In this document: positions 50,012 through 60,161 of the stretch, one piece after another
How the letters are laid out: every line of letters begins with the position of its first letter
Numbering within the stretch: the first letter of the stretch is position 1
From: Bacteroidales bacterium
GTDB lineage: Bacteria; Bacteroidota; Bacteroidia; Bacteroidales; F082
Length of the DNA stretch: 64,000 bases
NCBI GenBank assembly: GCA_030683155.1
Contig: JAUXMV010000023.1
Coordinates: 41,994 to 105,993 of the forward strand
Direction: 5' to 3'
Notes under the pieces: generated by a model
Told to the model about the DNA's origin: nothing
The model's input: only the letters and a program-made list of their open reading frames with translations
The model's database searches: none
Made by a program: the position numbers and the translations under genes

Positions 50012-53000
50012 TTAGTCGAATGTAATTTCTAGGCCTAAACCGCGAAGTTCGTGGATAAGTACATTAAATGATTCCGGTATACCGGGAACAGGCATATTGT
50101 CACCTTTTACGATTGCTTCATATGCTTTGGCCCTGCCAACAACATCATCGGATTTCACTGTAAGGATTTCCTGTAGAATGTTGCTTGCACCAAAAGCTTC
50201 AAGTGCCCAGACTTCCATCTCACCAAAACGCTGTCCACCAAATTGAGCCTTTCCGCCCAAAGGTTGTTGCGTAATAAGTGAATAAGGTCCAATGGAGCGC
50301 GCGTGCATTTTGTCATCAACCATATGATGCAACTTGAGCATGTAGATGTATCCAACTGTAGCCGGTTGATCGAATTTTTCTCCCGTACCGCCATCATAAA
50401 GATACACACTGCCATTTTCAGGCAAGCCAGCTTTTCTCATGTAATCATTGATCTCATCAATATGAGCACCATCAAAAATAGGAGTTGCGAACTTGAGTCC
50501 AAGTTTTGCTCCAGCCCATCCAAGAACAGTTTCGTAGATTTGACCAAGGTTCATACGTGATGGTACACCAAGAGGATTCAATACGATATCAACGGGAGTG
50601 CCATCTTCAAGAAATGGCATATCTTCTTCACGGACGATTTTGGCAACAATGCCTTTATTTCCGTGACGACCAGCCATTTTATCGCCAATATTTAGTTTAC
50701 GTTTTTTAGCAACATAGACCTTTGCCATCTGGACAATGCCATTTGGCAGCTCATCGCCAACAGTAGCCACAAATTTTTTCCGGTTGTAAATACCAAAAAT
50801 TTCTTTGTGTTTAATGTTGAAGTTATGTATTAGCGCTTTTATTTTGTCGTTTACTTCTTTATCAGTGGTCCATTTGTTAGGATTGATGTTTTGATAATCA
50901 ATCGTGATAAGGGATTTTTGGGTAAACTTCGACTTTTTGGGTACAATGGTCTCTTTAAAATTGTTCATTACACCTTGGGAAGTCCGGTTGTTCAATAGGA
51001 CAATAAGTTTGTCAACCAGTTTATTTTTCAATTCAGCAGCTTGTCTGTTGAATTGATCATCTAATTCATGGATGACATCCCTGTCTTTTGCCTTTGATTT
51101 GCGATCCTTGATAACGCGGGAGAAAAGTTTCTTTTCAATAACAACACCTTTCATTGATGGTGGTGCCTTGAGAGAAGCATTTTTAACATCGCCAGCCTTA
51201 TCGCCAAAAATTGCTCTTAATAATTTTTCTTCTGGTGTTGGATCACTTTCACCCTTAGGGGTGATTTTACCGATCAGAATATCGCCTTCATTAACTTCAG
51301 CGCCAATACGAATCAATCCATTTTCGTCAAGATCTTTTGTAGCTTCTGCACTTACATTAGGAATATCGTTAGTAAGTTCCTCAATTCCTCTTTTTGTATC
51401 GCGAACTTCCAGAGAAAACTCTTCAATATGAACGGAAGTAAAGACGTCTTCTTTAACGATGCGTTCTGAAATAACAATGGCATCCTCAAAATTATAACCT
51501 TTCCACGGCATGAATGCAACCATCAGATTGCGGCCAATAGCCAATTCACCGTTTTGGGTTGCGTAACCTTCACATAATACCTGTCCTTTTGAAACATAAT
51601 CGCCACGTTTGACAATCGGTTTGAGGTTTATACTGGTATTCTGATTGGTACGAATATATTTTGTTAAATGATAAGTCTGAACATCGTCATCAAAGCTGAC
51701 AAGTTTTTCTTCTTCTGTGCGATCATAACGAATTGTAATTTTTGTTGCATCAACATAAATTACCTCGCCATTTCCTTCTGCATCAATAAGTACCCTTGAA
51801 TCTTTTGCAACTGAACGCTCAATACCGGTTCCAACAATTGGTGTTTCTGGCTGGAGCAATGGCACTGCCTGACGCATCATGTTTGATCCCATCAGCGCAC
51901 GGTTGGCATCATCATGCTCAAGGAAAGGAATTAATGAAGCTGCGATAGATGCAATCTGGTTAGGAGCAACATCTATTAAGTCAACTTTTTCTCTGTCAAT
52001 GATTGGATAATCAGCCAAATAACGAACTTTTACCCTTTCGTCAGCAAATAATCCTTTTTCAGTAATTTCGGTACTTGCCTGAGCAATGATTTTATCTTCT
52101 TCTTCTTCAGCGCTCAAATAAAGAGGATGTGATTTCAGATCAACGAAACCCTCCTTTACTTCACGATAAGGTGTTTCTATGAACCCTAAGCGATTGATTT
52201 TTGCATACACACAAAGCGATGAAATCAAACCAATATTAGGTCCTTCCGGCGTTTCAATCGTACAAAGACGTCCATAGTGCGTATAATGTACGTCACGAAC
52301 CTCAAAGCCTGCTCTTTCACGTGATAATCCACCTGGTCCTAATGCAGAAACTCTGCGTTTGTGCGTAACTTCTGAAAGTGGATTGGTTTGATCCATGAAC
52401 TGTGACAACTGGTTTGTGCCAAAAAATGAATTGATTACCGAAGACAAAGTCTTTGCATTGATCAAGTCAGTTGGAGTAAAAACTTCATTATCACGTACAT
52501 TCATACGTTCACGAATAGTTCTTGCCATACGGGCAAGCCCTACTCCAAACTGTGCATATAACTGCTCACCCACGGTACGAACGCGTCGGTTACTTAAGTG
52601 GTCAATATCATCAACCTCAGTTTTGTTATTTGCAAGCTCAACCAAATATTTGATGATGGAGATGATATCCTCTTTGGTAAGAACTTTGGTATCCTTCGAT
52701 ATCTCCAGATTCAATTTTTTATTTATACGGTATCTTCCAACTTCTCCAAGATCATATCTTTTATCAGAAAAGAATAATTTGTCGATGATACCCCTTGCCG
52801 TTTCCTCATCAGGAGGTTCAGCATTTCTAAGCTGACGATAAATAAATTCGACAGCTTCTTTCTCAGAGTTAGCTGTATCCTTTTGTAAAGTGTTAAAAAT
52901 GATGGTGTATTCTGATGTGTTGAAGTCTTCACGGTGCAATAATATCGCTTTAACACCTGAATCAACAATAAGATCTACATGATCATTTTCAAGAATCGTT

Positions 53001-53818
53001 TCCCTTTCAATGATAACTTCATTTCTTTCAATGGAAACAACTTCACCAGTATCCTCATCCACAAAGTCTTCAATCCATGAACGGACGACTCTGGCAGCGA
53101 GTTTACGGCCTAACACTCTTTTAAGTCCGGCTTTACTTACTTTGATTTCTTCCGCAAGGTTAAAAATCTCAAGAATGTCTTTGTCTGTTTCGTAGCCAAT
53201 GGCACGAAGCAGTGTAGTAACTGGTAATTTTTTCTTTCTGTCGATGTAGGCATACATGACATTGTTGATGTCGGTCGAGAACTCCATCCAAGAACCTTTA
53301 AATGGGATAATTCTAGCCGAATACAACTGGCTACCATTAGCATGCTTATGCTGACCGAAAAATACGCCGGGAGAGCGGTGAAGCTGTGAAACAACTACGC
53401 GCTCTGCTCCATTGACAACGAAGGTACCTTTAGGGGTCATATAAGGAATCATTCCAAGATAAACATCTTGAACGATTGTCTCAAAGTCTTCGTGTTCTGG
53501 GTCAGTGCAATAAAGCTTTAGTTTAGCTTTAAGCGGCACACTGTAAGTCAAGCCGCGCTCGATACATTCTTCAATTGTATAACGAGGAGGGTCGACAAAA
53601 TAGTCAAGAAATTCTAAAACAAAATTGTTTCGTGCATCCGTTATCGGGAAGTTCTCTGCGAATACCTTATAAAGGCCTTCTTCCTTACGATTTTCAGTAT
53701 TTGTTTCCAACTGGAAAAAATCCTGAAATGATTGTAACTGGATATCGAGAAAATCCGGATAGTCAATAGTGGCTTTCGTGGACGCGAAACTGATTCTTTG
53801 GGATGTTTTTACTGCCAA
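50012..53818 (-). CDS. rpoB: DNA-directed RNA polymerase subunit beta
   Basis: [64 protein letters not shown]. Confidence 0.99.
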   Translation of the reverse strand: MAVKTSQRISFASTKATIDYPDFLDIQLQSFQDFFQLETNTENRKEEGLYKVFAENFPITDARNNFVLEFLDYFVDPPRYTIEECIERGLTYSVPLKAKLKLYCTDPEHEDFETIVQDVYLGMIPYMTPKGTFVVNGAERVVVSQLHRSPGVFFGQHKHANGSQLYSARIIPFKGSWMEFSTDINNVMYAYIDRKKKLPVTTLLRAIGYETDKDILEIFNLAEEIKVSKAGLKRVLGRKLAARVVRSWIEDFVDEDTGEVVSIERNEVIIERETILENDHVDLIVDSGVKAILLHREDFNTSEYTIIFNTLQKDTANSEKEAVEFIYRQLRNAEPPDEETARGIIDKLFFSDKRYDLGEVGRYRINKKLNLEISKDTKVLTKEDIISIIKYLVELANNKTEVDDIDHLSNRRVRTVGEQLYAQFGVGLARMARTIRERMNVRDNEVFTPTDLINAKTLSSVINSFFGTNQLSQFMDQTNPLSEVTHKRRVSALGPGGLSRERAGFEVRDVHYTHYGRLCTIETPEGPNIGLISSLCVYAKINRLGFIETPYREVKEGFVDLKSHPLYLSAEEEEDKIIAQASTEITEKGLFADERVKVRYLADYPIIDREKVDLIDVAPNQIASIAASLIPFLEHDDANRALMGSNMMRQAVPLLQPETPIVGTGIERSVAKDSRVLIDAEGNGEVIYVDATKITIRYDRTEEEKLVSFDDDVQTYHLTKYIRTNQNTSINLKPIVKRGDYVSKGQVLCEGYATQNGELAIGRNLMVAFMPWKGYNFEDAIVISERIVKEDVFTSVHIEEFSLEVRDTKRGIEELTNDIPNVSAEATKDLDENGLIRIGAEVNEGDILIGKITPKGESDPTPEEKLLRAIFGDKAGDVKNASLKAPPSMKGVVIEKKLFSRVIKDRKSKAKDRDVIHELDDQFNRQAAELKNKLVDKLIVLLNNRTSQGVMNNFKETIVPKKSKFTQKSLITIDYQNINPNKWTTDKEVNDKIKALIHNFNIKHKEIFGIYNRKKFVATVGDELPNGIVQMAKVYVAKKRKLNIGDKMAGRHGNKGIVAKIVREEDMPFLEDGTPVDIVLNPLGVPSRMNLGQIYETVLGWAGAKLGLKFATPIFDGAHIDEINDYMRKAGLPENGSVYLYDGGTGEKFDQPATVGYIYMLKLHHMVDDKMHARSIGPYSLITQQPLGGKAQFGGQRFGEMEVWALEAFGASNILQEILTVKSDDVVGRAKAYEAIVKGDNMPVPGIPESFNVLIHELRGLGLEITFD

Positions 53819-53897
53819 GGTCTTAAGTTTTTGAAGCCTGTTTAGGCAGGCGGATTAAAAAAAGAAACAATCTACACAAAAAGCAAAATAGGCGCAA

Positions 53898-53931
53898 AAC
53901 CTCTATCTCAAAAAGCATTGAGATAGAGGTT
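53898..53931 (-). promoter_or_regulatory. Strong intercistronic hairpin between rplL and rpoB (14-bp stem, 6-nt loop)
   Basis: AACCTCTATCTCAA-AAAGCA-TTGAGATAGAGGTT, perfect complementarity. Confidence 0.8.
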
Positions 53932-53964
53932 GCTTAGCCTCATATATTTGCGGTTATGATCCTT

Positions 53965-54342
53965 TTATTTAACTTCAACCTCTGCACCAGCTTCTTCTAA
54001 CTGAGATTTTAATGCATTGGCTTCGTCTTTGCTAACACCTTCTTTTATTGGTTTTGGTGCAGCATCAACAAGTTCTTTTGCCTCTTTAAGTCCTAAGCTG
54101 GTCAATTCTTTAACAAGCTTAACTACTGCAAGCTTTGATTGGCCTGCTGACTTCAAAATTACATCGAACGAAGTTTGTTCTTCAACAACAGCAACGTCAC
54201 CAGCACCAGGTGCTGCGGCTACAGCCACTGCAGCTGCAGCGGGCTCGATACCATATTCATCTTTCAAAATGGTAGCTAATTCGTTAACCTCTTTTACTGT
54301 GAGATTCACCAATTGCTCTGCGAAAGCTTTCAAATCTGCCAT
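53965..54342 (-). CDS. rplL: 50S ribosomal protein L7/L12
   Basis: [55 protein letters not shown]. Confidence 0.99.
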   Translation of the reverse strand: MADLKAFAEQLVNLTVKEVNELATILKDEYGIEPAAAAVAVAAAPGAGDVAVVEEQTSFDVILKSAGQSKLAVVKLVKELTSLGLKEAKELVDAAPKPIKEGVSKDEANALKSQLEEAGAEVEVK

Positions 54343-54400
54343 TTTATTTACGTATTAAATGATTACAATTGTAAATTATTTATTCTTTTCAGTACTGAAT

Positions 54401-54922
54401 TTATTCCTCTTTCTCGGAAAGGGTTTTCAGAATACCCGTTAATTTTTGTCCTCCTGATTGCAGAGCCCCAACAACGTTCTTGGCAGGTGACTGCAACAAG
54501 GCGATAAGGTCAGCAATGAGATCAAATTTAGACTTAACATTCGTAAGGAAGTCGAGTTGATCGTCGCCAAGATATGAAGCTTCTTCAATGAAGGCAGCTT
54601 TAAGAATTGGACGGTCAGATGTTTTTCGAAATTCCTTAATCAGTTTTGCCGGTGCATTTCCTGTTTCAGAGAACATTACTGATGTAGCACCTTTAAGTGC
54701 AACAAAAAGGTCACTCATATCTTTGCCAGAGTTCTCCATTGCTTTTTGCAGCAGTGTGTTCTTGACAACAAGTAATTTAATGTCTCGACTGAAACAAAGC
54801 CTGCGAAGTCTGGCAGTGTTTTCCGCATTTAAACCTGAAATATCAGTCAGGTAAAAATTTGGATTTGCACTAAGCTGCTCCGAGATGGCCTGGATGATCG
54901 TATTTTTGTCTTCTTTTCTCAT
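54401..54922 (-). CDS. rplJ: 50S ribosomal protein L10
   Basis: YLTDISGLNAENTARLRRLCFSRDIKLLVVKNTLLQKAM. Confidence 0.97.
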   Translation of the reverse strand: MRKEDKNTIIQAISEQLSANPNFYLTDISGLNAENTARLRRLCFSRDIKLLVVKNTLLQKAMENSGKDMSDLFVALKGATSVMFSETGNAPAKLIKEFRKTSDRPILKAAFIEEASYLGDDQLDFLTNVKSKFDLIADLIALLQSPAKNVVGALQSGGQKLTGILKTLSEKEE

Positions 54923-54944
54923 ATCAATAACTTCCTTTTTTCTT

Positions 54945-55640
54945 TTAGATTGTTACTGATTTTGGGTCGATTTGAATACCTGGGCTCATTGTACTTGAAA
55001 TGAAGATGCTCTTCACATAAGTACCTTTAGCTGCAGATGGTTTCAGCTTGTTGATCGTTAGAATCAACTCTCTTGCATTGTCAATAACCTTGTTATTGTC
55101 AAAACTTACCTTTGCAATTCCGGCATGAACAATACCGTATTTATCAACTTTAAAGTCGATTTTTCCGGCTTTTACTTCTAGAACAGCTTTTGCTACATCC
55201 ATTGTAACAGTGCCAGTTTTTGGATTGGGCATCAGACCGCGTGGCCCGAGTATTCTTCCCAATGCACCAACCTTTGGCATTACGTTAGGTGTAGTAATAA
55301 CTACGTCAATATCTGTCCAGCCGTCTTTGATTTTTTGGATATACTCATCCAAACCGACGAAATCAGCACCTGCATCTTTTGCTTCTTGCTCTTTGTCTGG
55401 GGTACAGAGTACCAAGACACGCATGACTTTACCACTACCGTGTGGCAATGTAACCGATCCGCGAACCATTTGATTGGCTTTACGGGGGTCAACGCCCAAA
55501 CGGATGTTAAGGTCAACAGAGGCATCAAATTTGGTGAATGTGATTTTTTTGACGATATCAACTGCTTCATTCAAGGAGTAAATCTTGCTTTTGTCGAACT
55601 TGGCCAGAGCTTCTTTACTTTTTCTGGTTAATTTTGCCAT
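54945..55640 (-). CDS. rplA: 50S ribosomal protein L1
   Basis: [45 protein letters not shown]; start likely [12 protein letters not shown]. Confidence 0.98.
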   Translation of the reverse strand: MAKLTRKSKEALAKFDKSKIYSLNEAVDIVKKITFTKFDASVDLNIRLGVDPRKANQMVRGSVTLPHGSGKVMRVLVLCTPDKEQEAKDAGADFVGLDEYIQKIKDGWTDIDVVITTPNVMPKVGALGRILGPRGLMPNPKTGTVTMDVAKAVLEVKAGKIDFKVDKYGIVHAGIAKVSFDNNKVIDNARELILTINKLKPSAAKGTYVKSIFISSTMSPGIQIDPKSVTI

Positions 55641-55697
55641 TTTCACTAAATTGTGTTGAGGGTTCTACAAAATGCAATCTGACTAAAACACTTTGCC

Positions 55698-56144
55698 TTA
55701 GTCATTATCAAACGGGGCGTCACCTGTCACTTTAACTCCCATACTCCGGGCAGTTCCTGCTACCATTTTCATAGATGATTCAATCGTGAAAGAGTTTAAA
55801 TCTTTAACTTTATTCTCAGCAATGGTACGTACCTGATCCCAAGAAATTGAGCCAACTTTGATTCGGTTAGGTTCAGCAGAACCTTTTTTCAAAGCAGCCA
55901 GCTCTCTTATCTGTATGGCAACTGGTGGAGATTTTAATATAAATTCAAACGATTTATCCTTATACACAGTAATGATAACAGGAACTATTTTTCCCATCAT
56001 GTCTTGTGTACGAGCATTGAACTGTTTGCAAAACTCCATAATGTTGACACCTTTAGATCCGAGTGCCGGACCTACAGGTGGAGAAGGATTAGCAACTCCT
56101 CCTTTGATTTGCAGTTTAATTAATGCGCTTACTTCTTTTGCCAT
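55698..56144 (-). CDS. rplK: 50S ribosomal protein L11
   Basis: [36 protein letters not shown]. Confidence 0.99.
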   Translation of the reverse strand: MAKEVSALIKLQIKGGVANPSPPVGPALGSKGVNIMEFCKQFNARTQDMMGKIVPVIITVYKDKSFEFILKSPPVAIQIRELAALKKGSAEPNRIKVGSISWDQVRTIAENKVKDLNSFTIESSMKMVAGTARSMGVKVTGDAPFDND

Positions 56145-56192
56145 TGTAATCCTTAATAATTAATTGTTAATAAGGAAAAGTTGATGTGTTTC

Positions 56193-56741
56193 CTACTGCT
56201 CTTTTTCCACTTGCATGAAACTAAGCTCCAGCGGTGTTTTTCTACCGAAAATTTTCACCATTACCTTCAACTTCTTCTTTTCTTCATTTATTTCCTCAAT
56301 AACACCACTAAAACTGTTAAAAGGACCATCAGTAACAGTGACGGTCTCTCCTATTATGAAAGGAATATTAACTTCCTCGCCCATCTCAGATAACTCATCT
56401 ACCTTACCGAGTATTCTTTTGACTTCGCTTGGACGCAGTGGGTCAGCTTCTCCTTTTGTCCCTAAAAACCCTAGCACATTTGGTATCGATTTGATAATGT
56501 GTGGGATTTCACCCGTCAGAATAGCCTCAATCAAAACATATCCGGGAAAATAATTTCGCTCTTTGCTAATTTTTTTTCCTTTTCTGATCTGATACACTTT
56601 CTCTGTTGGAATGAGAACCTGTGCAATTAAAGATTGCAGTCCGAGATGAGCGATTTCGGCTTCAAGGTATTCTTTTACCTTTTTTTCCTTACCACTTATA
56701 GCTCGGATAACATACCATTTTTTTTCTACAGGATTACTCAT
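56193..56741 (-). CDS. nusG: Transcription termination/antitermination factor NusG
   Basis: KKWYVIRAISGKEKKVKEYLEAEI, FPGYVLIEA, GETVTVTDGPFNSFSGVIEEINEEKKKLKV. Confidence 0.98.
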   Translation of the reverse strand: MSNPVEKKWYVIRAISGKEKKVKEYLEAEIAHLGLQSLIAQVLIPTEKVYQIRKGKKISKERNYFPGYVLIEAILTGEIPHIIKSIPNVLGFLGTKGEADPLRPSEVKRILGKVDELSEMGEEVNIPFIIGETVTVTDGPFNSFSGVIEEINEEKKKLKVMVKIFGRKTPLELSFMQVEKEQ

Positions 56742-56798
56742 TGGAAGTTAGAAACTTGAGTAGTTTGAAACACATATTAAATTCAATATCCAGAAAAT

Positions 56799-56996
56799 CT
56801 AGAAGAGACGATAGAAGTTCTCCAAGATTGTTCTGAACGATATATCCATCAGATAAACCACCGCAGCGATTATAAGGGAAGCAATGGATACTACGATTGC
56901 ACTACTTTGCAGTTCACTCCACGTGGGCCATGATACCTTTTGCATCAATTCGGTATAACTTTCCTTAGCGTAATTAACAAAGCTGAATTTTGACAT
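56799..56996 (-). CDS. secE: Preprotein translocase subunit SecE
   Basis: FVNYAKESYTELMQKVSWPTWSELQSSAIVVSIASLIIAAVVYLMD; the 17 upstream residues in the track ORF come from reading into tRNA-Trp. Confidence 0.95.
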   Translation of the reverse strand: MSKFSFVNYAKESYTELMQKVSWPTWSELQSSAIVVSIASLIIAAVVYLMDISFRTILENFYRLF

Positions 56997-57016
56997 TGAA
57001 TTTAAACTTTTATTTG

Positions 57017-57089
57017 CACGGGTGGTAGGACTCGAACCCACAACCAATGGTTTTGGAGACCACTACTCTACCAATTGAGCTACACCCGT
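57017..57089 (-). tRNA. tRNA-Trp (anticodon CCA)
   Basis: 73-nt cloverleaf, ACGGGTG/CACCCGT acceptor, loop CTCCAAA, GGTTCGAGTCC T-arm. Confidence 0.95.
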
Positions 57090-57115
57090 CCGTATTTATA
57101 CTTTTTAAACTATTG

Positions 57116-57141
57116 AGGTGCCCCTTTTTACAGGAGCACCT
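57116..57141 (-). terminator. Hairpin between tuf and tRNA-Trp lacking a U-tract (attenuator or processing site)
   Basis: Minus strand AGGTGCTCC-TGTAAAAA-GGGGCACCT, 9-bp stem. Confidence 0.5.
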
Positions 57142-57152
57142 TTTAAAAATTG

Positions 57153-58340
57153 TTAGTCGATGATTTCAGTTACCTGACCTGCACCTACTGTACGTCCACC
57201 TTCGCGGATAGCGAAACGAAGACCTTTTGTCATTGCGATCTCGGCAATAAGTTTTACTTCTACTGTGAGGTTGTCTCCTGGCATTACCATCTCAACACCT
57301 TCTGGAAGAACGATTTCACCAGTTACGTCTGTTGTTCTGAAATAGAATTGTGGACGATATTTGTTGTGGAATGGAGTGTGACGTCCACCTTCTTCTTTCT
57401 TAAGAATATAAACTTCACCTTTGAAATGTTTGTGAGGTTTAACAGATCCTGGAGCTACGATTACCATACCTCTGCGGATTTCATCTTTATCTATACCACG
57501 AAGCAATAGACCAGCATTGTCACCAGCTTCACCACGGTCAAGAATTTTGCGGAACATTTCAACTCCAGTAACAACTGACTTCAGTTTTTCAGCACCCATT
57601 CCAATAATCTCAACTGGATTTCCGGTATTGATAACACCTGTTTCAATTCTACCTGTAGCAACGGTACCACGTCCTGTGATTGAAAATACGTCTTCAACAG
57701 GCATAAGGAATGGTTTATCCTGATCGCGTTCTGGAAGAGGAATCCAAGAATCACAGGCATCCATCAATTCATAAATTTTTTCAACCCATTTTGGTTCTTT
57801 GTTCAAACCACCCAAAGCAGAGCCTTGGATAACAGGAGTATTGTCGCCATCGAAACCGTAGAAAGTTAGCAAATCTCTTACTTCCATTTCAACGAGTTCA
57901 AGCAATTCTTCATCATCAACAAGGTCAACTTTGTTCATGAAAACAACCAGCTTAGGAACACCTACCTGACGTGCAAGCAAGATGTGCTCGCGTGTTTGAG
58001 GCATTGGACCATCAGTTGCAGCAACAACGATAATAGCGCCGTCCATCTGGGCAGCACCGGTTACCATGTTTTTCACGTAGTCAGCGTGACCTGGACAGTC
58101 AACGTGTGCATAGTGTCGAGCAACGGTTTCGTATTCAACGTGAGCTGTATTGATTGTAATACCTCTCTCTTTTTCTTCAGGAGCAGCATCAATTGCATCA
58201 AATGAAGTAAATTTTGCAAGACCTTTGTCTGCTAAACATAGAGTTATAGCAGCAGTCAAAGTGGTCTTACCATGGTCTACGTGACCGATAGTACCAATGT
58301 TTACGTGTGGCTTGGTCCTTTCAAATTTTTCTTTAGCCAT
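57153..58340 (-). CDS. tuf: Elongation factor Tu
   Basis: [57 protein letters not shown]. Confidence 0.99.
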   Translation of the reverse strand: MAKEKFERTKPHVNIGTIGHVDHGKTTLTAAITLCLADKGLAKFTSFDAIDAAPEEKERGITINTAHVEYETVARHYAHVDCPGHADYVKNMVTGAAQMDGAIIVVAATDGPMPQTREHILLARQVGVPKLVVFMNKVDLVDDEELLELVEMEVRDLLTFYGFDGDNTPVIQGSALGGLNKEPKWVEKIYELMDACDSWIPLPERDQDKPFLMPVEDVFSITGRGTVATGRIETGVINTGNPVEIIGMGAEKLKSVVTGVEMFRKILDRGEAGDNAGLLLRGIDKDEIRRGMVIVAPGSVKPHKHFKGEVYILKKEEGGRHTPFHNKYRPQFYFRTTDVTGEIVLPEGVEMVMPGDNLTVEVKLIAEIAMTKGLRFAIREGGRTVGAGQVTEIID

Positions 58341-58380
58341 ATTAAATGTTTATTAAAGGTGTTATGTAAAATTATTTTCG

Positions 58381-58452
58381 AGCCAATGACGAGGATTGAA
58401 CTCGTGACCTCTTCCTTACCAAGGAAGCGCTCTACCACTGAGCTACATCGGC
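58381..58452 (-). tRNA. tRNA-Thr (anticodon GGT)
   Basis: Acceptor GCCGATG/CATTGGC; anticodon stem CTTCC/GGAAG with loop TTGGTAA. Confidence 0.95.
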
Positions 58453-58457
58453 TTTGG

Positions 58458-58530
58458 AGCGGGAAACCGGGCTCGAACCGGCCACCTACAGCTTGGAAGG
58501 CTGTCGCTCTACCAAATGAGCTATTCCCGC
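58458..58530 (-). tRNA. tRNA-Gly (anticodon TCC)
   Basis: Acceptor GCGGGAA/TTCCCGC; anticodon loop CTTCCAA. Confidence 0.95.
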
Positions 58531-58542
58531 GATAAAAAATGG

Positions 58543-58624
58543 TGGGGGAGGAAGGATTCGAACCTCCGAAGGCTGCGCCAACAGATTTACAGTCTGCCCC
58601 ATTTGACCGCTCTGGTACTCCCCC
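58543..58624 (-). tRNA. tRNA-Tyr (anticodon GTA)
   Basis: 82 nt with long variable arm; acceptor GGGGGAG/CTCCCCC; loop CTGTAAA; encoded CCA. Confidence 0.95.
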
Positions 58625-58647
58625 ATAATCCAATAAATATGAATATG

Positions 58648-58721
58648 AGCCGGTGGAGGGATTCGAACCCCCGACCAGCTGATTACAAATCAGCTGCTCT
58701 GGCCAACTGAGCTACACCGGC
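58648..58721 (-). tRNA. tRNA-Thr (anticodon TGT)
   Basis: Acceptor GCCGGTG/CACCGGC; anticodon stem GCTGA/TCAGC with loop TTTGTAA. Confidence 0.95.
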
Positions 58722-58757
58722 ACAATTTCTAAGAACGTTTTTCTGCTTCTAAAAAAA

Positions 58758-58783
58758 TGCAGACCCCTTTAAAAAGGTCTGCA
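58758..58783 (-). terminator. Intrinsic terminator downstream of hpf
   Basis: TGCAGACC...GGTCTGCA 8-bp stem; minus-strand tail TTTTTTTAG. Confidence 0.75.
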
Positions 58784-58812
58784 AAAATAGATACTTTAAT
58801 TGAATTGACAAA
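58782..58812 (-). promoter_or_regulatory. Promoter for the tRNA-tuf operon, TTTG-N19-TATTTTTG on minus strand
   Basis: Plus-strand CAAAAATA 58782-58789 and CAAA 58809-58812. Confidence 0.7.
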
Positions 58813-58878
58813 TGTTTTTTATGAAAAAATGATAAATCAATTCAAAAAATCAGTAATATATTGATTATCAATAACTAA

Positions 58879-59175
58879 CTATTTAATAAATTTTGCTTTA
58901 TGTTTCTCAAGTTGTTTCTTTAAGGCTTCAACTGCCGAATCTGTGGCTTCTTCAAATGATTTACTTTGCTTGCTTGCAAATAAATCATTGCCTTTTATTA
59001 GTAGTTTAATCTCTGTAATCTTGTTTTCAGGGTTTTCTGTATTTTCTAATTTTAACAATACTTCCGAACCTAAAACATCGTTGTAACGACTTGTTAGTTT
59101 CTCAATTTTGTTGGTTATAAATGCTTCCAACTTTTGATCTGCTTTAAAATGCACTGCATTAATGTTTACTTTCAT
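58879..59175 (-). CDS. hpf: Ribosome hibernation-promoting factor / RaiA family
   Basis: MKVNINAVHFKADQKLEAFITNKIEKLTSRYNDVLGSEVLLKLEN. Confidence 0.93.
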   Translation of the reverse strand: MKVNINAVHFKADQKLEAFITNKIEKLTSRYNDVLGSEVLLKLENTENPENKITEIKLLIKGNDLFASKQSKSFEEATDSAVEALKKQLEKHKAKFIK

Positions 59176-59206
59176 AGTTACCTCCTTTAAAATTAATGAT
59201 TTGCTA

Positions 59207-60082
59207 TTAGCCCATCGGATGAGCTTGTTTATGAATTGATTTTAATTGTTCTATGGTATTGTGGGTATAAATTTGAGTTGCAGCAAGACTGCTATGGCCC
59301 AATAATTCTTTAATCGCTATCAGACTTGCACCATTATTAAGCATGTGTGTAGCAAAGGTATGTCTGAGTACGTGAGGGCTTTTTTTTGTTACAGTAGTGA
59401 CTTTGGATAACTCTTTTCCTACTATATTATACAAACTCTGAGGACTTGCCTTTTTCCCATTTCTATTACAAATGAGAAACTGGCAGTAAGGATAGAGTTT
59501 GTTTTTTTGTTCTAAGTATTTTGTCAATAGATGTTTCATACTGTGATGAAACGGCAAAATTCTTTGTTTATTTCGCTTACCAGTTACCTTAAATGTTAAG
59601 GAATGCAAATCAATTTCGGAATCTTTTAAATTCATAAGTTCCGATAAACGAATTCCACTTTGATAAAAGACTTCAATAATGACTTTGTTTCGTAATTCAA
59701 CAAAGGTGTTTTCATTCACTGTTTCCCTAAAATACTCCATGTCCGTTTGAGGAACAAAAACAGTAATTCGGGTCTTTGTTTTGAGGGTGTGAATTTTTTC
59801 TGAAGGATTGAATGAAATTCTACCAGTTCCGTGAAGAAAATTGAAATAAGAATGAAGTGTCGACACCTTTCTGTTTATGCTGCTATTGTCAAGCTGCTGT
59901 TCTTTTAGCGATGAAATCCATTCTCTGATCATGACAAAAGAAATGTCTTTCGGCTCTGCAACTTCGAATTTTAAGCTGATGAAATGTGTAAATTGATTCA
60001 AATCAATTGTGTAAGCTTTAAGAGTATGTGCTGAGTAACGCTTTTCAGTTTCTAGAAAAGTAGTAAAGTCAATGATGTCCAT
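59207..60082 (-). CDS. xerC: Tyrosine recombinase XerC-like
   Basis: YQSGIRLSELMNLKDSEIDL, HVLRHTFATHMLNNGASLIAIKELLGHSSLAATQIYTHNTIEQLKSIHKQAHP. Confidence 0.93.
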   Translation of the reverse strand: MDIIDFTTFLETEKRYSAHTLKAYTIDLNQFTHFISLKFEVAEPKDISFVMIREWISSLKEQQLDNSSINRKVSTLHSYFNFLHGTGRISFNPSEKIHTLKTKTRITVFVPQTDMEYFRETVNENTFVELRNKVIIEVFYQSGIRLSELMNLKDSEIDLHSLTFKVTGKRNKQRILPFHHSMKHLLTKYLEQKNKLYPYCQFLICNRNGKKASPQSLYNIVGKELSKVTTVTKKSPHVLRHTFATHMLNNGASLIAIKELLGHSSLAATQIYTHNTIEQLKSIHKQAHPMG

Positions 60083-60085
60083 AAA

Positions 60086-60134
60086 AAAACTTTGATGTAA
60101 ATTTAATACAAAATTTAATCCACATCAAAGTTTT
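60086..60134 (-). terminator. 13-bp inverted repeat between rpsU and xerC
   Basis: AAAACTTTGATGT (60086-60098) and ACATCAAAGTTTT (60122-60134); minus-strand T-run abuts the xerC ATG. Confidence 0.6.
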
Positions 60135-60161
60135 ATGAAAAAAGTTTCTTGTAAAATCGCC

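Noticed and set aside
45628-53818. Long antisense ORFs within rpoB/rpoC (for example 49318-49863, 52395-52835)
   Set aside because: Shadow ORFs opposite highly conserved genes; no independent support.
56997-57047. N-terminal extension MVVGSSPTTRANKSLNS of secE in the ORF track
   Set aside because: Reads from tRNA-Trp; SecE most likely starts at MSKFSFVNYAKE (56996).
58301-58633. 110-aa minus-strand ORF (MDYGGVPERSNGADCKSVGAAFGGSNPSSPT...)
   Set aside because: It is a translation through tRNA-Tyr, tRNA-Gly and tRNA-Thr; a classic spurious tRNA-derived ORF.
58272-58710. Plus-strand ORFs such as EPMTRIELVTSSLPRKRSTTELHRLWSGKPGSNRPPTAW and WWGRKDSNLRRLRQQIYSLPHLTAL
   Set aside because: Antisense translations of the tRNA array, a well-known annotation artefact.
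59207-60082. Tyrosine recombinase as a sign of a mobile element or integron
   Set aside because: XerC-like, flanked by housekeeping hpf and rpsU; no att-like repeats, cargo or transposition genes.
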